A stretch of 64,000 nt of DNA from Pseudomonas cuatrocienegasensis. GTDB taxonomy: Bacteria > Pseudomonadota > Gammaproteobacteria > Pseudomonadales > Pseudomonadaceae. The stretch is taken from NCBI RefSeq assembly GCF_900110925.1, contig NZ_FOFP01000001.1:62001-126000 (forward strand), in the 5' to 3' direction. The position numbers and the translations under genes were made by a program. The first letter of the stretch is position 1; every line of letters begins with the position of its first letter. Positions 61,318 to 64,000 of the stretch are shown one piece after another. The notes beneath the pieces were generated by a model that was not told the origin of the DNA, made no database searches, and saw only the letters and a list, made by a program, of their open reading frames with translations.

Positions 61318-62334
61318 ATGCTGGTGATGCGCCCCGCGCAAATGGCCGACCTCGCTGAAGTGCAGCGCCTGGCCGCGGACAGCCCGGTGGGTGTGACCTC
61401 GCTGCCGGATGATGCCGGTCGGCTGCGCGACAAGATCGCCGCGTCCGAAGCCTCGTTTGCCGCCGAAGTCAGCTTCAATGGCGAGGAGACCTACTTCTTC
61501 GTTCTGGAGGACAGCGCCAGCGGGCGTCTGGTCGGCTGCTCGGGCATCGTCGCGTCCACCGGCTACAGCGAACCTTTCTACAGCTTTCGCAATGAAACCT
61601 TCGTGCACCATTCGCGCGAATTGAAGATCCACAACAAGATTCACGTCCTCTCGTTGTGCCATGACCTTACCGGCAACAGCCTGCTGACCAGCTTCTACGT
61701 CGAGCGAGCGCTGGTGGGCAGCGTCTGGTCGGAGCTCAACTCCCGCGCCCGCCTGCTGTTCGTCGCCGCCCACCCGGAACGCTTTGCCGATGCCGTGGTG
61801 GTGGAGATCGTCGGGCACAGCGACGAGGCCGGTGAGTCGCCGTTCTGGGACGCGGTGGGGCGTAACTTCTTCGACATGAACTACGCCGAGGCCGAGCGCA
61901 TCTGCGGCCTGAAGAGCCGCACTTTCCTCGCCGAGCTGATGCCGCATTACCCGATCTACGTACCGCTGTTGTCCGATGCCGCCCAGGAAGCCATGGGCCA
62001 GGTGCACCCGCGGGCGCAGATCACCTTCGACATCCTCACCCGCGAAGGCTTCGAAACCGACCACTACATCGACATTTTCGACGGCGGGCCAACCCTGCAT
62101 GCGCGTACCTCGGGCATTCGCTCGATTGCCCAGAGCCGCCTGGTGCCGATCAAGCTGGGCGAAGCCGGCTCAAGCGGGCGGCCTTACCTGGTCTGCAATG
62201 GCCAGTTGCAGGATTTTCGCGCGATTGTCGCGGAACTGGACTGGGTGCCCGGTAAGCCGGTGATCCTCAGTCTCGAACAGGCCGAGGCCCTGGGCGTCGG
62301 TGAAGACGCCAGCGTCCGCCTGGTTGCGGTTTAA
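61318..62334 (+). CDS. aruF: Arginine/ornithine N2-succinyltransferase, subunit I
   Basis: A 338-residue AstA-family acyltransferase. It opens 'MLVMRPAQMADLAEVQRLA' and contains 'DLTGNSLLTSFYV' and the C-terminal 'DIFDGGPTLHAR'. It catalyses succinyl-CoA plus arginine to succinylarginine, the first step of the AST pathway. In Pseudomonas two homologous subunits, AruF and AruG, form the enzyme. AAAGGAG precedes ATG 61318. Confidence 0.95.
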   Translation: MLVMRPAQMADLAEVQRLAADSPVGVTSLPDDAGRLRDKIAASEASFAAEVSFNGEETYFFVLEDSASGRLVGCSGIVASTGYSEPFYSFRNETFVHHSRELKIHNKIHVLSLCHDLTGNSLLTSFYVERALVGSVWSELNSRARLLFVAAHPERFADAVVVEIVGHSDEAGESPFWDAVGRNFFDMNYAEAERICGLKSRTFLAELMPHYPIYVPLLSDAAQEAMGQVHPRAQITFDILTREGFETDHYIDIFDGGPTLHARTSGIRSIAQSRLVPIKLGEAGSSGRPYLVCNGQLQDFRAIVAELDWVPGKPVILSLEQAEALGVGEDASVRLVAV

Positions 62335-62344
62335 GGAGCTTGTG

Positions 62345-63361
62345 ATGATCGTTCGTCCCGTTCGCAGTGCCGACCTGCCGGCCCTGATCGACCTTGCGCG
62401 CAGCACCGGCGCCGGCCTGACCACCCTGCCGGCCAACGAGGCGCGCCTGGCGCAACGTGTGGGCTGGGCCGAGAAGACCTTCCGTGGCGAAGCCGCACGC
62501 GCCGACACCGACTACCTGTTCGTGCTGGAAGACGATGCCGGCCAGGTGGTGGGTATCTCGGCGATTGCCGGTGCCGTCGGCTTGCGCGAGCCCTGGTACA
62601 ACTACCGGGTTGGTCTCACCGTGAGTGCTTCCCAGGAGCTGAACATTCACCGCCAGGTGCCCACGCTGTTTTTGGCCAACGACCTGACCGGCCATTCCGA
62701 GCTGTGTTCGCTGTTCCTGCACGCCGACCACCGTACCGGGCTCAACGGCCGGTTGTTGTCCAAGGCGCGCTTTTTGTTCATCGCGGAATTTCGCGAACTC
62801 TTCGGTGACAAGGTTATTGCCGAGATGCGCGGGGTGTCCGACGAGCAGGGCCGCTCGCCGTTCTGGGAAAGCCTGGGCCGGCATTTTTTCAAGATGGCGT
62901 TCAGCCAGGCGGATTACCTGACCGGGGTCGGCAATAAGGCCTTTATTGCCGAGCTGATGCCCAAGTTTCCGCTGTACACCTGTTTTCTCTCCGAGGACGC
63001 GCGCGCCATCATCGGCCGGGTGCACCCCGATACCGAGCCGGCCCTGAGCATGCTCAAGGCGGAAGGCTTCAGCTACCAGGGCTATGTCGACATCTTCGAC
63101 GCCGGGCCGGCCATCGAGTGCGCGACCGCGAAGATCCGCGCCGTGGCCCAGAGCAGCAGCCTGGTCCTGGCGATTGGCACGCCGGGTGACGATGCCACGC
63201 CGTTCTTGATCCACAACCGCAAGCGCGAGGATTGCCGCATCACCGCTGCGCCGGCGCGTCTGGCCGCCGGTACCCTGGTGGTCGACCCGTTGACCGCCCG
63301 CCGTCTGCAACTGTCGGCGGGTAATCAGGTGCGTGCGGTGGCGCTGGCGGCGCGCAGCTGA
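62345..63361 (+). CDS. aruG: Arginine/ornithine N2-succinyltransferase, subunit II
   Basis: A 338-residue paralogue of the preceding subunit: 'MIVRPVRSADLPALIDLARS', 'NDLTGHSELCSLFL', 'DIFDAGPAIECATAKIR'. It pairs with AruF to make the heteromeric succinyltransferase. The start follows TTAAGGAG ten bases after the aruF stop, so the two are translated in sequence. Confidence 0.95.
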   Translation: MIVRPVRSADLPALIDLARSTGAGLTTLPANEARLAQRVGWAEKTFRGEAARADTDYLFVLEDDAGQVVGISAIAGAVGLREPWYNYRVGLTVSASQELNIHRQVPTLFLANDLTGHSELCSLFLHADHRTGLNGRLLSKARFLFIAEFRELFGDKVIAEMRGVSDEQGRSPFWESLGRHFFKMAFSQADYLTGVGNKAFIAELMPKFPLYTCFLSEDARAIIGRVHPDTEPALSMLKAEGFSYQGYVDIFDAGPAIECATAKIRAVAQSSSLVLAIGTPGDDATPFLIHNRKREDCRITAAPARLAAGTLVVDPLTARRLQLSAGNQVRAVALAARS

Positions 63362-63379
63362 GGCGCGCCTGAACCCTGA

Positions 63380-64000
<621 letters not shown>

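Overview
The window reads as a chromosomal segment of a Pseudomonas species, probably of the P. aeruginosa / P. mendocina / P. alcaligenes side of the genus. The reasons are high GC, Pseudomonas-restricted small families (for example a DUF3509-like protein), an aruC-aruF-aruG-aruD arginine succinyltransferase operon, nrdA-nrdB next to a two-component pair, and a minC-minD-minE cluster beside rluA-like and lpxL-like genes. Species was not determined; these assignments are recognition from sequence, not database results.

Layout. 0-7.1 kb: secreted and envelope genes (subtilase, periplasmic solute-binding protein, PQQ-type sugar dehydrogenase, LTA-synthase-like membrane sulfatase). 7.2-36.5 kb: ordinary housekeeping and small conserved genes, including a CvfB-like S1 protein, one tRNA-Thr(CGT), an exported MsrB-MsrA pair, a diguanylate cyclase, NUDIX, a YebC paralogue, dGTPase, EamA, a PAS-PAS chemoreceptor, a MerR/DUF2938 divergent pair, RlhA and a MarR/cytochrome b561 unit. 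Several REP-type and other dispersed repeats lie between these genes.

36.6-46.4 kb is accessory and repeat-rich. It holds a lone PD-(D/E)XK nuclease, a decayed fragment of a GNAT gene whose intact relative is at 31.6-32.3 kb, a MerR/aminotransferase pair with a perfect palindromic operator, and a REP-associated tyrosine transposase (RAYT) with many copies of its likely cognate GTAG-hairpin repeat. It also holds a BRO-N antirepressor preceded by what looks like a phage-type C4 antisense RNA, with matching target blocks over its ribosome-binding site. Next to nrdB lies a low-GC gene that fuses a catalytically dead copy of a DNA polymerase III epsilon (DnaQ) domain to an intact FRG domain. This fusion and the C4/BRO-N module are the two most unusual items.

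46.4-64 kb returns to core genes: nrdB, nrdA, an RstAB-like two-component system, rluA, minE-minD-minC (with a MITE inserted between minD and minC), lpxL-like acyltransferase, patatin, and the start of the aru operon (aruD runs off the right edge). Two ArgR-like sites precede aruC.
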